64,000 nt of DNA from NCBI GenBank assembly GCA_022072455.1, contig JAJVHY010000024.1, forward strand, positions 83,804-147,803, written 5' to 3'. Of the stretch, positions 8,350-17,595 are shown in pieces; the stretch's first letter is position 1, and the number at the start of each line of letters is the position of its first letter. This DNA comes from Verrucomicrobiia bacterium (GTDB taxonomy: Bacteria; Verrucomicrobiota; Verrucomicrobiia; Palsa-1439). The notes below the pieces were generated by a model. That model was not told the origin of the DNA and ran no database searches. It saw only the letters and a list, made by a program, of their open reading frames with translations. Both the position numbers and the translations under genes were made by a program.

Positions 8350-10062
8350 TTAGTGACCATCGCCGGTCACACGGAGGACTTCATCAAGGGAGGTCAGGCC
8401 GGCTTTGGCTTTGGCAAAACCAGCACGGGTGAGGGTGCGCATGCCCTCACGGAGGGCGAGGTCTTTGATGACCTTCGCGCTGGAGTCGAGGAGGATTTGT
8501 TCGCGGAGTGCTTCAGAAATCGAGAGAATTTCGAGGATGGCCAATCGGCCGAGGAATCCGGTTTCTTTGCAGCGGCCACAGCCCCGGCCTCGATAGAATT
8601 GCTGGCCGTCAACTTCTTCGGGCTTGAGTCCGAGCCGGTGGATGACATCGGCGGGAACTTGGAAGGATTCTTTGCAGTGGGGACAGATTTTGCGCATCAA
8701 ACGCTGGGCGCAGATGAGGAGAACGGAGGAACTGATCAGGAATGGTTCGATGCCCATGTCCACCATGCGCGCGATGGCCCCGGGGGCGTCGTTGGTATGG
8801 AGTGTGGAGAGCACAAGGTGGCCGGTAAGCGCGGCTTTGACGGCGATGTCGGCGGTTTCGGAGTCGCGGATTTCACCGACCATGACGACATCGGGGTCTT
8901 GCCGGAGGATGGAGCGGAGGGCGTCGGCGAAGGTCAGGCCGATGTCGGGTTTGACCTGAACTTGGTTGACACCCATCATCTGGTATTCGACCGGGTCTTC
9001 GACGGTGACGATGTTTAGGTCGGGGGTGTTGAGCTGGGTGAGGACGGCGTACAAGGTGGAGGTTTTGCCAGAGCCGGTCGGGCCGGTCATGAGGATCATG
9101 CCGTGGGGCGCGTCAATGGCGCGCTTGAATTTCATCAAGTCGTCTGGTTCCAAGCCAAGTTGGTCAAGATTGGGAACGAGGTTGCCTTTGTCGAGGACGC
9201 GCATGACGATTTTTTCGCCATGGACAGTCGGTAAGATCGAGATACGCAAGTCCACGTCGCGCCCAGCCAGTTTGATACGGAAGCGACCATCCTGCGGCAG
9301 TCGCCGTTCGGCGATGTCGAGGCTGGCCATGATTTTGATGCGCGAGGAGAGAGCGGATTGGAGCGACTTCGGAGGCGCGGTGGAATCGTAGAGGACGCCG
9401 TCAATGCGGTAACGCAGACGGAGCGCTTTTTCAAACGGTTCCAGATGGATGTCGCTGGCCCGGTCTTTGATTGCCTGCATGAGGACGAGGTTGACGAGTT
9501 TGATGACCGGGCCTTCTTCACTGCTTTCGACTAGCTTATCGAGGTTGACCTCTTCGGCTTTATCTTCCTGAAGCTCGACTTCACTGGTGTCAACATCCTT
9601 CAGGATTTCTTCCATGCCGCCGGTCACGGCGTTGTTGGCGTTGTTGTGGAAGTCAACGATCGCCTTTTCTGTCGTGATCAGGGGCACGATTTCGAGGTTG
9701 GGGCGGACCCGGCGAATATCGTCAAGGGCCAACACGTTGAGCGGGTCGGCCATCACGACGTAGAGCTTTTTGCCGAGCCGTGCCACCGGCACGAGCTTGT
9801 ACATCTGCGCCATGTCCTTGGGAATCAGTTCGGTGATGTCGGATGCCGGATGCATCTTGGTCAGGGTGATTGGTGGCGTGTTGAGGGTGCGGGCCATGGC
9901 GACCATCAGGTCGTTTTCGGTCACGAACTGACGTTCGGTCAGGAGCTTGAGGAGGCGGCCGCCTTGTTTTTTCTGGGTTTCCTGGGCTTCGCTTAACTGT
10001 TTTTGCGACAGCAGGCCGTCTGCGATCAGCAAGTCCGCGATGCGTTCACCGAAAGATTTCAT
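8350..10062 (-). CDS. pilB: Type IV pilus extension ATPase PilB (GspE family)
   Basis: A 570-residue hexameric secretion ATPase that powers pilin polymerisation at the inner membrane. Residues 1-60 form an MshEN/GspE-N domain (GERIADLLIADGLLSQKQL). Walker A is GPTGSGKT at about 327-334, the Asp box and Walker B (DPDVVMVGEIRD) lie at about 388-400, and the His box (TGHLVLSTLHTNDA) follows. The tetracysteine zinc motif is CPHC near 460 with CGRC near 495. The start overlaps the stop of the upstream TPR/MshEN gene by four bases, so the two are translationally coupled. A pilC homologue lies at the right end of the window. Confidence 0.94.
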   Translation of the reverse strand: MKSFGERIADLLIADGLLSQKQLSEAQETQKKQGGRLLKLLTERQFVTENDLMVAMARTLNTPPITLTKMHPASDITELIPKDMAQMYKLVPVARLGKKLYVVMADPLNVLALDDIRRVRPNLEIVPLITTEKAIVDFHNNANNAVTGGMEEILKDVDTSEVELQEDKAEEVNLDKLVESSEEGPVIKLVNLVLMQAIKDRASDIHLEPFEKALRLRYRIDGVLYDSTAPPKSLQSALSSRIKIMASLDIAERRLPQDGRFRIKLAGRDVDLRISILPTVHGEKIVMRVLDKGNLVPNLDQLGLEPDDLMKFKRAIDAPHGMILMTGPTGSGKTSTLYAVLTQLNTPDLNIVTVEDPVEYQMMGVNQVQVKPDIGLTFADALRSILRQDPDVVMVGEIRDSETADIAVKAALTGHLVLSTLHTNDAPGAIARMVDMGIEPFLISSSVLLICAQRLMRKICPHCKESFQVPADVIHRLGLKPEEVDGQQFYRGRGCGRCKETGFLGRLAILEILSISEALREQILLDSSAKVIKDLALREGMRTLTRAGFAKAKAGLTSLDEVLRVTGDGH

Positions 10063-10952
10063 GTGAGGCCCGCCGGTTTCTTGTTATCCAACCCATAGGC
10101 GCGTCGTAAGACGGCCACGATATCGGCCGGTGGGCTAACGAACCAGAACACATGCAAGTCGAGCATCGCTTCCACTTGTTTGCGTGCCGCCTGATCAAAC
10201 GGATTGGCGGTGGCGAGCAGAATGGACCGGCTGATGACATCAAACGGCACCAGACAATGCTGCCAACAGATGTCTTGCGGGACTTGGCGGACGATCTCAC
10301 GATCTGCATCGTAGATCCCCAACGGCATGAATGGCAGACGGGATTTCTCGATCAAGACCATGAGCAGATCGTCGAGCTTGGCCAGTTGTTCGGCGACGAG
10401 GAGTGGGATGATTGACAATGGCTCGGTCGAATCACCGCTGGCTTGGCGCATGGTCCGGAGTTTTTCCAGGAGTGGCTCGACGGCTTGCGTCGTAATCACT
10501 TTTTCCGCAACCAACAATTGCGACAACGCCAAGTCGCCATCCTCGGGCCGTGCCCGGAATACGGAAACGGGGCGCACCCCCGCTGGCACACCAGCAGGTG
10601 CTTGAGTTGGCTTGGAGTTCTCAGCCAACGGGGGTGCAGAGGTTCCGCTCGTCGGAGTGGTTTGGGTTTCCAACTGCGCAAGAGCGGTCGTAACTTCGCC
10701 GTCGTTCGGATACTCTTGGGCAAGTCCCTCGTATTCGAGCACGGCTTGCGAAATCTGGCCAACCTTGATGTAAGCTTTGGCGAGACGTTTGGACACAGCA
10801 CACGCTTCGGCTTTACGGTCAAGTTTTGTGTAGGCCTCTTTAAGGATCTCAAGCGATTGATAGTCGTCAGTCTGGTGCTCCGCAATTGCCTCGAACATCT
10901 CAATCGTCCGGAGAAGCTGCTGGCTTTCCTCTTCTGAAATTTTGGCTGCCAT
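10059..10952 (-). CDS. TPR plus GspE/MshEN-domain protein, PilB companion
   Basis: From ATG 10952 the protein has 297 residues. The N-terminal third is helical and TPR-like (residues 1-95), followed by a low-complexity Pro/Thr/Ser linker. The C-terminal half resembles the GspE/PilB N-terminal domain without any ATPase domain. Its end (CLVPFDVISRSILLATANPFD) parallels the LVPVARLGKKLYVVMADPLN block of the neighbouring PilB. An in-frame GTG at 11003 is an alternative start just after the lipoprotein stop. It probably regulates or docks on the pilus motor; nucleotide or c-di-GMP binding is only a possibility. Confidence 0.78.
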   Translation of the reverse strand: MAAKISEEESQQLLRTIEMFEAIAEHQTDDYQSLEILKEAYTKLDRKAEACAVSKRLAKAYIKVGQISQAVLEYEGLAQEYPNDGEVTTALAQLETQTTPTSGTSAPPLAENSKPTQAPAGVPAGVRPVSVFRARPEDGDLALSQLLVAEKVITTQAVEPLLEKLRTMRQASGDSTEPLSIIPLLVAEQLAKLDDLLMVLIEKSRLPFMPLGIYDADREIVRQVPQDICWQHCLVPFDVISRSILLATANPFDQAARKQVEAMLDLHVFWFVSPPADIVAVLRRAYGLDNKKPAGLT

Positions 10953-10955
10953 ATC

Positions 10956-10978
10956 CACTGAGCACTCCAAGCTCAGTG
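10956..10978 (-). promoter_or_regulatory. Hairpin with GGAG in its loop upstream of the TPR/MshEN start
   Basis: On the minus strand CACTGAGC and GCTCAGTG form a perfect 8-bp stem around a 7-base loop TTGGAGT. The GGAG in the loop is the only Shine-Dalgarno-like sequence near ATG 10952. If the GTG at 11003 is used, the hairpin lies inside the coding sequence. Confidence 0.45.
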
Positions 10979-11004
10979 ACCCTTTAAGCAGCCGATATGC
11001 CACC

Positions 11005-11577
11005 CTATCGAAGGTGGCGAGGCAGGAGATGCCGGAGGTCAGAGGGGGCTTTAATAGGCTGTTTTGGATTTATCGGCGGCTGAGTCGGCGGGGCTGACTT
11101 ATTTGCCGGCGTGGCGGACGTTTTTGTCTGCGGTGACATGACCAGTGCGGATTCAGATGTCACTCGCCGAATACTGCTCAGCTGGCCGTCGGTAAACGTT
11201 AGTGCGACCTGCGCGTCGCCCCCGGGGGTTGCGGACCAGTAACCAGGTGCCCGCCAAACTGTCCAGATTTCAATGGTGGCGTTGGTGGTGGCGGCAGTCT
11301 GACTAGTTATGGAGCTTTCCAAAAGATCCATCGCGACTTGTGCCTGAATTTTGTCCATTCCAACCACCAGATAGCGATTGTCAACCGCCTGACGTATGTC
11401 GCGCGGCCAGTTTGCGTAGTGTTCTTTCCGGAGTGAATCGGTTGGGCGTGCCGGGGTGACTTGAGTCTCGTTATTTTGCGATTGTGATTTTGAAAAAAGA
11501 TTGGCGCAGCCGGTCAGCAGGATGCCGAACAATGTCACAGCTGCAAGTTGTCGGAAGAATTCCCGCATATAAATCAT
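11005..11577 (-). CDS. Small predicted lipoprotein
   Basis: The longest frame runs back into tRNA-Gln, so a start at ATG 11577 (or ATG 11568) is chosen. The product begins MIYMREFFRQLAAVTLFG and carries a lipobox (LLTGC), so it should be a lipoprotein of about 190 residues. The central part (SLRKEHYANWPRDIRQAVDNRYLV, then a short beta-rich stretch) resembles lipoproteins of the SmpA/BamE-like size class, but I cannot assign a family. The C-terminus is Pro/Thr/Lys rich. It sits directly upstream of the pilus genes. Confidence 0.7.
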   Translation of the reverse strand: MIYMREFFRQLAAVTLFGILLTGCANLFSKSQSQNNETQVTPARPTDSLRKEHYANWPRDIRQAVDNRYLVVGMDKIQAQVAMDLLESSITSQTAATTNATIEIWTVWRAPGYWSATPGGDAQVALTFTDGQLSSIRRVTSESALVMSPQTKTSATPANKSAPPTQPPINPKQPIKAPSDLRHLLPRHLR

Positions 11578-11586
11578 GAAGAAAGT

Positions 11587-11660
11587 TGGCTCCCCGGCCT
11601 GGACTCGAACCAGGAAATACGGCTCCAAAGGCCGTTGTGTTACCATTACACTACCGGGGA
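11587..11660 (-). tRNA. tRNA-Gln (anticodon TTG)
   Basis: Read on the minus strand, acceptor TCCCCGG (from 11660) pairs with CCGGGGA. The anticodon loop CTTTGGA reads TTG, the T-loop is GGTTCGAGTCC, and CCA is encoded (11589-11587). Confidence 0.96.
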
Positions 11661-11661
11661 G

Positions 11662-12540
11662 TCAGACGGCTGACTCGGCAAACTTTGCCACTTGCGTCCA
11701 CATGCTCGGACCGAATTCGCGACGAATTTCTACCCCGCAGGTTTCTGCTTTGCCGGCGTCGGCGAATAATCCGAAAACTGTCGCGCCACTGCCACTCATC
11801 AACGCGCCGCGCGCTCCATGAGCGCGCAGGGTATCCTTCAACAATTGCAGCACCGGAAATTTTCCAACCGAAGGCGCTTCAAGCGAATTGAACAACGCGT
11901 CACTGACTCCATTCAAATCGTCTGCGGCCAACGCACGGGCGAGCACAGTAACTGCCGGATGCGTCTCTGTCAACTTCGCCCAATTGTCATAAGCCCACTT
12001 TGTTGAAATTCCAAACCCGGGATTGATCAGCAGCACTGCGGCACTCAGCCGGCAGGGAATCGGCGCGGTCTGTTCACCGCGGCCCCGGCATACGGCGGTT
12101 GTGCCGGTCAGAAAAAAGTTGATGTCCGAACCCATGCCGGCGGCGAGTTCGTCGAGGGTGGCGCGCGGAGCGTCGAGCTGCCAGAGTTTATTCAAAGCTT
12201 GCAGCACCATGGCCGCGTTGCTGCTGCCACCACCCAGTCCCGCGGCCAGCGGCGTTCGTTTCCGTAAAATGATTCGCGCGCCTTGTGTGACACCGCAGCG
12301 CTCCGCGAGTCGTTTTGCGGCCCGCAAGGCAAGGTTCCGGTCATCGGTCGGCAAGTCGGGTTGATCACACTCCAAGGTCAGGCCGGTCGCCCGCCATTGA
12401 CAGACAATTTCATCGCCAAAATTGAGCGGCAGCATCACCGTTTCGAGATCGTGATAGCCGTCCGCCCGCTTGCCAAGGATGCGCAAGTACAGATTGATCT
12501 TCGCCGGCGAAAAGACCGTCAGTTCCGCTTGAGTTGTCAC
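11662..12540 (-). CDS. ispE: 4-diphosphocytidyl-2-C-methyl-D-erythritol kinase
   Basis: IspE phosphorylates CDP-methylerythritol in the MEP route to isoprenoids. The 292-residue protein opens with FSPAKINLYLRILGKRADGYH, typical of the family. It has the GHMP-kinase ATP loop PLAAGLGGGSSNAA and a later GMGSDINFFLTG block, and ends with the SGSGATVFGLF motif. The start is GTG 12540 with AGGGA a suitable distance upstream. It is divergent from pyrF with only a few tens of bases between them, and it ends directly next to tRNA-Gln. Confidence 0.95.
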   Translation of the reverse strand: MTTQAELTVFSPAKINLYLRILGKRADGYHDLETVMLPLNFGDEIVCQWRATGLTLECDQPDLPTDDRNLALRAAKRLAERCGVTQGARIILRKRTPLAAGLGGGSSNAAMVLQALNKLWQLDAPRATLDELAAGMGSDINFFLTGTTAVCRGRGEQTAPIPCRLSAAVLLINPGFGISTKWAYDNWAKLTETHPAVTVLARALAADDLNGVSDALFNSLEAPSVGKFPVLQLLKDTLRAHGARGALMSGSGATVFGLFADAGKAETCGVEIRREFGPSMWTQVAKFAESAV

Positions 12541-12567
12541 GTAGGTTTCCCTAGCATGCCGCGCTGC

Positions 12568-13218
12568 ATGAAATCAAAACTTATCGTGGCGTTGGACGTG
12601 GACACATTCGCGGAAGCCGCCGCCCTCGTCAACGATCTCAGTCCAGTCGTCGAAATCTTCAAGGTCGGCAGCCAACTCTTCACCCGGGTCGGTCCGCGCA
12701 TGCTCGATCACATCCACCAAACCGGCCGGCAGGTTTTCCTCGACCTAAAGTTTCACGACATTCCCAACACTGTCGCCAAGGCGGTTGCGGCGGCAGCGGC
12801 TCACAAGGTTTTCATGTTGACCGTCCACGCCAGCGGCGGCGCGGAAATGTTACAAGCCGCGGCGCAAGTTACCGGTCGTCCAATGATCGTGGGCGTGACT
12901 GTCCTCACGAGTGTGGCCGGTGATGTCCAAGCGGAAGTCTTGAGCCGCGCGCGATTATGTCAGACAGCCGGCTTGGATGGAGTGGTGGCGTCCCCGCAAG
13001 AGCTGCCGGCGTTACGGCAGAAGTATGGTGAGCAGTTTGTGATCGTCACCCCGGGTATCCGCCCGGCGTGGGCCGCAACCGGGGACCAGAAACGTATCAT
13101 GACTCCGGCCGAAGCGATCGCGGCGGGGGCAACGTACCTTGTCGTCGGACGGCCGATTCTTGCGGCTGCAGATCGCAAGGAGGCCGCCGAACGCGTGCTG
13201 GCGGAGATGGGGAGTTAG
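12568..13218 (+). CDS. pyrF: Orotidine 5'-phosphate decarboxylase
   Basis: This 216-residue enzyme catalyses the last step of UMP synthesis. LIVALDVD lies at the N-terminus. The active-site DLKFHDIPNT block supplies the catalytic Lys/Asp pair, and VTPGIRPA and the TYLVVGRPI phosphate-binding motif close the barrel. ATG 12568 is preferred; ATG 12556 would add four residues. Its stop overlaps by four bases the end of the small convergent gene that follows. Confidence 0.95.
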   Translation: MKSKLIVALDVDTFAEAAALVNDLSPVVEIFKVGSQLFTRVGPRMLDHIHQTGRQVFLDLKFHDIPNTVAKAVAAAAAHKVFMLTVHASGGAEMLQAAAQVTGRPMIVGVTVLTSVAGDVQAEVLSRARLCQTAGLDGVVASPQELPALRQKYGEQFVIVTPGIRPAWAATGDQKRIMTPAEAIAAGATYLVVGRPILAAADRKEAAERVLAEMGS

Positions 13219-13445
13219 CTCGACCGGCGCCGCAACGCCCCGATCTGAACCTTGATCTCTTCGAGCTGCTTGAGGATTTCTGCCTGCTGTTTGAGAATCT
13301 GTTGGTTTTGTTCCAACAGCTTGCCAATGCGCTCGTCGCCCGCCGGCGCGGCGGATTTCGCACTGGTGCCTTGTTGGGCGCTGGTCAGACCCGCGCCGCC
13401 AATCAGACCGGCAATACAAACCGCCAGCAGAAGTTTCTTATTCAT
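13215..13445 (-). CDS. Small exported coiled-coil protein
   Basis: A 76-residue product starting MNKKLLLAVCIAGLIGGAGL, a clear signal peptide. Its mature C-terminal half is predicted to be coiled coil (IGKLLEQNQQILKQQAEILK) with a basic end. An upstream in-frame start (13457) would add four residues. It lies 8 bases after the glutaredoxin-like gene and is probably cotranscribed with ahcY and its followers. Function is unknown. Confidence 0.65.
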   Translation of the reverse strand: MNKKLLLAVCIAGLIGGAGLTSAQQGTSAKSAAPAGDERIGKLLEQNQQILKQQAEILKQLEEIKVQIGALRRRSS

Positions 13446-13453
13446 CTGTAGCC

Positions 13454-13681
13454 TCATGAGTTATTGACCATTTTAAGCAGTTCCCGTTCCCTGACAAAGT
13501 GCCGGGCAATCTCCAAACCGTCAAGCAGGATGACCGGAATGTCGGCTCCATACCGGCTTTCGAGGTCGGGGTTGCCGGTGATATCAACGACCGTGTAGTG
13601 CAGCCGGCACCGCTCGACTACTTCCTTCGCCCGGTCACAGAGGTGACAGCCGGGCTTTGAATAGATCGTGATCGCCGGCAT
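13454..13681 (-). CDS. Glutaredoxin-like thiol protein
   Basis: A 75-residue thioredoxin-fold protein starting MPAITIYSKPGCHLCDRAKE, with the CxxC redox pair CHLC at the N-terminal end of the first helix. The later IPVILLDGLEIARHF carries the cis-Pro of the family. It belongs to the short DUF836/glutaredoxin-2-like group. The start is fixed by the 4-base gap to the upstream sialidase-like gene. It probably acts in cytoplasmic thiol-disulfide exchange. Confidence 0.82.
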   Translation of the reverse strand: MPAITIYSKPGCHLCDRAKEVVERCRLHYTVVDITGNPDLESRYGADIPVILLDGLEIARHFVRERELLKMVNNS

Positions 13682-13685
13682 CCCC

Positions 13686-14840
13686 TCACACCCGGAATTC
13701 CGCGTTCGGCTTGTTCCAGATGATGCGAACCGCCCAAATTGTGTTGTCGCTCCCATACTTTTCACAACCAATCGGCTGCATCCATTCCGCCACAAACATC
13801 CAGGTTTCATTCGCGCTGACATGCGTCACCGAAAAATTACCGGTGCGGGCGCCGCGATTCGGTGTCAACTCGCATTCGGTCTCGCGCAACACCACGAGCC
13901 GGTCGGGATCCACCTGCGCCATCATGACCGGCGCGCGATGGCGAAAGACATGGTCGTTATTCAACCCCCGGCGCGTGTAGACGAGGAATAAGCGCTCGTG
14001 ATGGGTCACCCAATGTTGCTGGGTGTTGTAACTCCCCAGCTCGGTGCCGTCGTCAAATGTCCACGGTCGGGGTGCCGAAAAGTGCAGTCCGTCTGTTCCG
14101 CTGGCCACATACCCGCGCACGTCGTTGCGCATCGTGAGATAATACCGGCCTTGAAACCGGGTAATGGACGGTTCGCATAAACCGCGCGGCTCCGGCACCG
14201 TCAACTCGCTCCCATGTTCCAGATAGCGCAGTTCCCGGCCATCGAACGCGCAGCGCATGACGGTCGTGCTCATGACTGCATGCCAGTTGTCGGAAACCGG
14301 CTTGAACGAGAACGGGAGCAGGATCGTGCCATCCTCCAAATCATAGCGCTGTGCACAACCAGCGCCGGTATTGATGAAATCAGGGCGGTCGGGAAGGTTC
14401 ACGATCGCCCACGGCGCCCACGTCCGCGCGCTGGCATCGTAGACGGAGTAGGTGCTTTGTCGGGCGGACGCGATGATCGGATGTTTGTCGTCGTGATACC
14501 GGACCGTGTGGCCGGTCGTCAGCAGTTTGCCGGTTGCGGCGTGCCAGCCGGGCGTCATGTCGCAGATCCCGACTTCAACACCAGTGGATTCAGGGCGGCG
14601 GCCAAGTTGCGCGGAATGATCGACCGGCCCGGCCCACGTCGCGCCGAGATCTGCCGAACGCCATTCACTCAAGCCGTAGAAAACATCGGAGCCGGTCAAG
14701 AGCAGTGGTTGCGCCGTGACGACAACGACCGGCGGCTGGTCACCGACTGCCGGTAAGGCACCGCCACGGGCTTGTACCCAACAAGTCTTCCCGTCAAATC
14801 CGCGACGGACCACGCACCGCTGAATCCGAAACCCGCTCAA
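13686..14840 (-). CDS. Sialidase-like (BNR) beta-propeller protein
   Basis: A 384-residue protein with the sequence texture of a six-bladed sialidase/neuraminidase fold ([38 protein letters not shown]). No signal peptide is seen, so it should be cytoplasmic. The start is TTG 14840, whose bases overlap the ahcY stop (TTGA), which argues for translational coupling. It may be a glycosidase or only a propeller scaffold; the sialidase Arg triad cannot be assigned by eye. Pairing with ahcY is unusual. Confidence 0.65.
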   Translation of the reverse strand: MSGFRIQRCVVRRGFDGKTCWVQARGGALPAVGDQPPVVVVTAQPLLLTGSDVFYGLSEWRSADLGATWAGPVDHSAQLGRRPESTGVEVGICDMTPGWHAATGKLLTTGHTVRYHDDKHPIIASARQSTYSVYDASARTWAPWAIVNLPDRPDFINTGAGCAQRYDLEDGTILLPFSFKPVSDNWHAVMSTTVMRCAFDGRELRYLEHGSELTVPEPRGLCEPSITRFQGRYYLTMRNDVRGYVASGTDGLHFSAPRPWTFDDGTELGSYNTQQHWVTHHERLFLVYTRRGLNNDHVFRHRAPVMMAQVDPDRLVVLRETECELTPNRGARTGNFSVTHVSANETWMFVAEWMQPIGCEKYGSDNTIWAVRIIWNKPNAEFRV

Positions 14841-16306
14841 TACCGGTAATGCTCCGGCTTGTAGGGGCCATCGACCGGTACGCCGAGATAGTCAGCTTGC
14901 GCTTTCGTGAGCTTGGTGAGCTTCACGCCGATCTTTTCGAGGTGCAGCCGTGCGACTTCTTCATCGAGCTTCTTGGGCAACCGGTACACGCCGATTTTGT
15001 TTGTCTCGCGGTTCTTCCACAAATCCAACTGCGCGAGGCATTGGTTGGTGAAACTGTTGGACATCACGAAGCTCGGATGGCCGGTCGCGCAACCCAGGTT
15101 CACAAGCCGGCCTTCGGCGAGCATGTAGATGCTGTTGCCGGAGGGGAAGGTGTACTTGTCCACTTGCGGCTTGATGTTCAGCTTCTTCACGCCGGGCGCT
15201 TTGTTGAGCCGGTCGACCTGAATCTCGTTGTCGAAGTGGCCGATGTTGCAGACGATGGCTTGGTCTTTCATCTTCGCCATGTGTTCGAGCGTGATGATGT
15301 CCTTGTTGCCCGTGGTCGTGACGTAGAGGTCGGCGGTGCCGAGGGTGTCTTCGACGGTGGTGACTTCAAAACCTTCCATCGCGGCCTGCAAGGCGTTGAT
15401 CGGATCAATCTCGGTAACAATGACGCGGGCGCCGAATCCACGCAGCGAGTGCGCGCTGCCTTTGCCGACATCGCCATACCCGCACACGCAGGCAACTTTA
15501 CCGGCAACCATCACGTCGGTCGCGCGTTTGATGCCGTCGGCGAGGGACTCCCGGCAACCGTAGAGATTGTCGAATTTCGATTTCGTGACGGAATCGTTCA
15601 CGTTGATGGCCGGCACGAGCAGCTTGCCGGCTTCGAGCATCTGGTAGAGGCGATGTACGCCGGTCGTGGTTTCTTCGGAGACGCCTTTCCAATCCTTGAC
15701 GACGGTATGCCAGAAACCGGGGCGTTCCTTGGCGACGCGCTTAAGTAAATTCTTGATCACCGCGACTTCGTGGTTGTCGCTGGGGGTGTTGACCCAGTTG
15801 TCGCCGTTTTCGAGTTCATAGCCTTTGTGAATGAGCAACGTCGCGTCACCGCCGTCGTCCACAATGAGCTGCGGACCTTTCTGGCCGGGGAAGGTGAGGG
15901 CGCAGAGCGTCAAATCCCAGTACTCTTCCAACGTCTCGCCTTTCCACGCGAACACCGGGATGCCGGCTTTCGCGATGGCGGCCGCGGCATGGTCTTGCGT
16001 GGAGAAGATGTTGCAGCTCGCCCAGCGCACCGACGCGCCGAGTTCCGCGAGGGTCTCAATGAGGATCGCCGTCTCGATGGTCATGTGCAGCGACCCGGTA
16101 ATGCGGACGCCTTTGAGCGGTTTGCTGGGGCCGTACTTCTTGCGAATCGCCATCAGCCCTGGCATTTCGTGTTCGGAAACTTGGATAGTCTTGCGGCCCC
16201 ATTCGGCCAGTGAAAGATCGCGGACTTTGAAATCGCCTTTGGCGGCACCGTTGCCATTGGTTTTCGCGAGCTTGGCGCGGGCCGGAGGAAGTTTGATGGT
16301 TGCCAT
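14837..16306 (-). CDS. ahcY: S-adenosylhomocysteinase
   Basis: AhcY hydrolyses S-adenosylhomocysteine to adenosine and homocysteine, clearing the inhibitor of methyltransferases. The 489-residue protein has the conserved [15 protein letters not shown] and [14 protein letters not shown] blocks. It also has the NAD-binding [10 protein letters not shown], the [13 protein letters not shown] substrate block and the typical [10 protein letters not shown]-terminus. AGGAG precedes the ATG. No SAH riboswitch fold is apparent in the short leader. Confidence 0.97.
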   Translation of the reverse strand: MATIKLPPARAKLAKTNGNGAAKGDFKVRDLSLAEWGRKTIQVSEHEMPGLMAIRKKYGPSKPLKGVRITGSLHMTIETAILIETLAELGASVRWASCNIFSTQDHAAAAIAKAGIPVFAWKGETLEEYWDLTLCALTFPGQKGPQLIVDDGGDATLLIHKGYELENGDNWVNTPSDNHEVAVIKNLLKRVAKERPGFWHTVVKDWKGVSEETTTGVHRLYQMLEAGKLLVPAINVNDSVTKSKFDNLYGCRESLADGIKRATDVMVAGKVACVCGYGDVGKGSAHSLRGFGARVIVTEIDPINALQAAMEGFEVTTVEDTLGTADLYVTTTGNKDIITLEHMAKMKDQAIVCNIGHFDNEIQVDRLNKAPGVKKLNIKPQVDKYTFPSGNSIYMLAEGRLVNLGCATGHPSFVMSNSFTNQCLAQLDLWKNRETNKIGVYRLPKKLDEEVARLHLEKIGVKLTKLTKAQADYLGVPVDGPYKPEHYRY

Positions 16307-16341
16307 GGTTGTCTCCTGAATGGTTCGGTTAAAGGTCGCGC

Positions 16342-16370
16342 ACAGTAGTCATGAAAAGTGGGCAAATCAA
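16342..16370 (-). promoter_or_regulatory. Candidate promoter of ahcY
   Basis: On the minus strand TTGATT (16370-16365) and TACTGT (16347-16342) are separated by 17 bases. The start would fall near 16335, leaving a leader of about 28 bases with AGGAG before the ahcY ATG. Confidence 0.5.
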
Positions 16371-16385
16371 ATGAAAATTGGCTGG

Positions 16386-17492
16386 CTATTTCTTCCACAC
16401 ATAACGGTTCCAAATGGCGCGCAACGCAGCGGCCAGCGGAATCGCCAAAATTCCTCCGACGATGCCGCCGAGCAGGGCGGTACCCACTAATACCGCGATG
16501 ATCACTGCTACCGGATGCAAGCCCACCCGGGTGCCGATGATGCGCGGTGAGAGGACGAATCCCTCAATCGCCTGCACCGCACCGAATATCGCCAAGACCA
16601 AGACCGGATGCAGCCAGTCGCCAAACTGCAATGCCGCCAGCGCCAACGCGATCACCAGACTGACCGCCGAGCCCAGATACGGAATAATCCCCAGTACCGC
16701 CGCCAACACCCCCAGCAATACCGCATAGTTCAACCCCAACACCCCAAACCCAATCGTCAGCAACACGCCGACCCCCAGTGCCACCAATACCTGCCCGCGG
16801 AAGAAAACGATCAGCGCATCATTGATCGCCGTCAGCACAAACACGACCTCCTCTTTGATGCGCGATTTCTGCAACGGCAGAAATTCGGTCCACCGCGCTT
16901 GAATGTCCGCCTTGTGCGCCAAAAAGTAGAACAGGTAAAACGGCACCAACACCATGCCGATCACCATCCCCAAACCCGACATCAATCCGCCCAGGCGTTC
17001 CAGCAACCACGTCCCGATGGCCGGCGCCGTCTCCGCCAACCACGTCCGCACCCGGTCGCCCGTCGCCGACTCCCAGGTCTCCCGCGCCCGCAATCCCCAC
17101 GGCGACTGCGCGAGCCATTCGCTGACGCTGGTCCGCACCTGCGTGACATAATCCGGCACGCGCGCCGCCAGTTGCGTGGTTTCGACAACCAACCGCGGCA
17201 CCACCAATCCCACCACCAGCACCGCCGCCGCCGCCAAGAAAATGAACACCCACCATATCGCGCGTTGCCGGGACATCTTCCGTTGCACCAACCAATCCAC
17301 GACCGGGTCGAGCACATACGCGACGATGCCGGCCAGCGCCAACGGCACCAGCACCGCGGCGAGTTGATTGAGCAACCACCCCAGCGCCCAGAGGATAAAG
17401 CCGGTCGCCGCCAACAACACCGCCACCGCCAACGTCGTCGCCGCTGTCCACAGCAACCGCGCCTGTTTTTCGCTCGGAGGAGGAAGAATCAT
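16386..17492 (-). CDS. AI-2E family (PerM-like) transporter
   Basis: A polytopic membrane protein of about 368 residues from ATG 17492. It has paired N-terminal membrane helices, an amphipathic soluble segment in the middle (PDYVTQVRTSVSEWLAQSPW), and a helical bundle with GIIPYLGSAVSLVIAL. The final GGIVGGILAIPLAAALRAIW is typical of the AI-2E/PerM superfamily. Export of a small solute or ion is likely; family membership alone does not identify the substrate. A TTG at 17534 is a less likely start. Confidence 0.85.
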   Translation of the reverse strand: MILPPPSEKQARLLWTAATTLAVAVLLAATGFILWALGWLLNQLAAVLVPLALAGIVAYVLDPVVDWLVQRKMSRQRAIWWVFIFLAAAAVLVVGLVVPRLVVETTQLAARVPDYVTQVRTSVSEWLAQSPWGLRARETWESATGDRVRTWLAETAPAIGTWLLERLGGLMSGLGMVIGMVLVPFYLFYFLAHKADIQARWTEFLPLQKSRIKEEVVFVLTAINDALIVFFRGQVLVALGVGVLLTIGFGVLGLNYAVLLGVLAAVLGIIPYLGSAVSLVIALALAALQFGDWLHPVLVLAIFGAVQAIEGFVLSPRIIGTRVGLHPVAVIIAVLVGTALLGGIVGGILAIPLAAALRAIWNRYVWKK

Positions 17493-17595
17493 CCCGAAAA
17501 GATGTAGCAGGCCGACCGCTGACCGGCGATGCAATTTTCGGGCGAGTGCGATTCGTGGTTGTCCTGCGCCAGAACCCTCGCGTACAAATTGCCGG

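Noticed and set aside
14849-15748. 299-codon plus-strand frame
   Set aside because: It is antisense to ahcY; a valine/glycine-rich artefact.
16307-16385. SAH riboswitch before ahcY
   Set aside because: The predicted leader is only about 28 bases and shows no pseudoknot-like pairing.
16608-17507. 299-codon plus-strand frame rich in Gln, His and Arg
   Set aside because: It is the antisense shadow of the AI-2E family transporter; composition is unnatural and no motif is seen.
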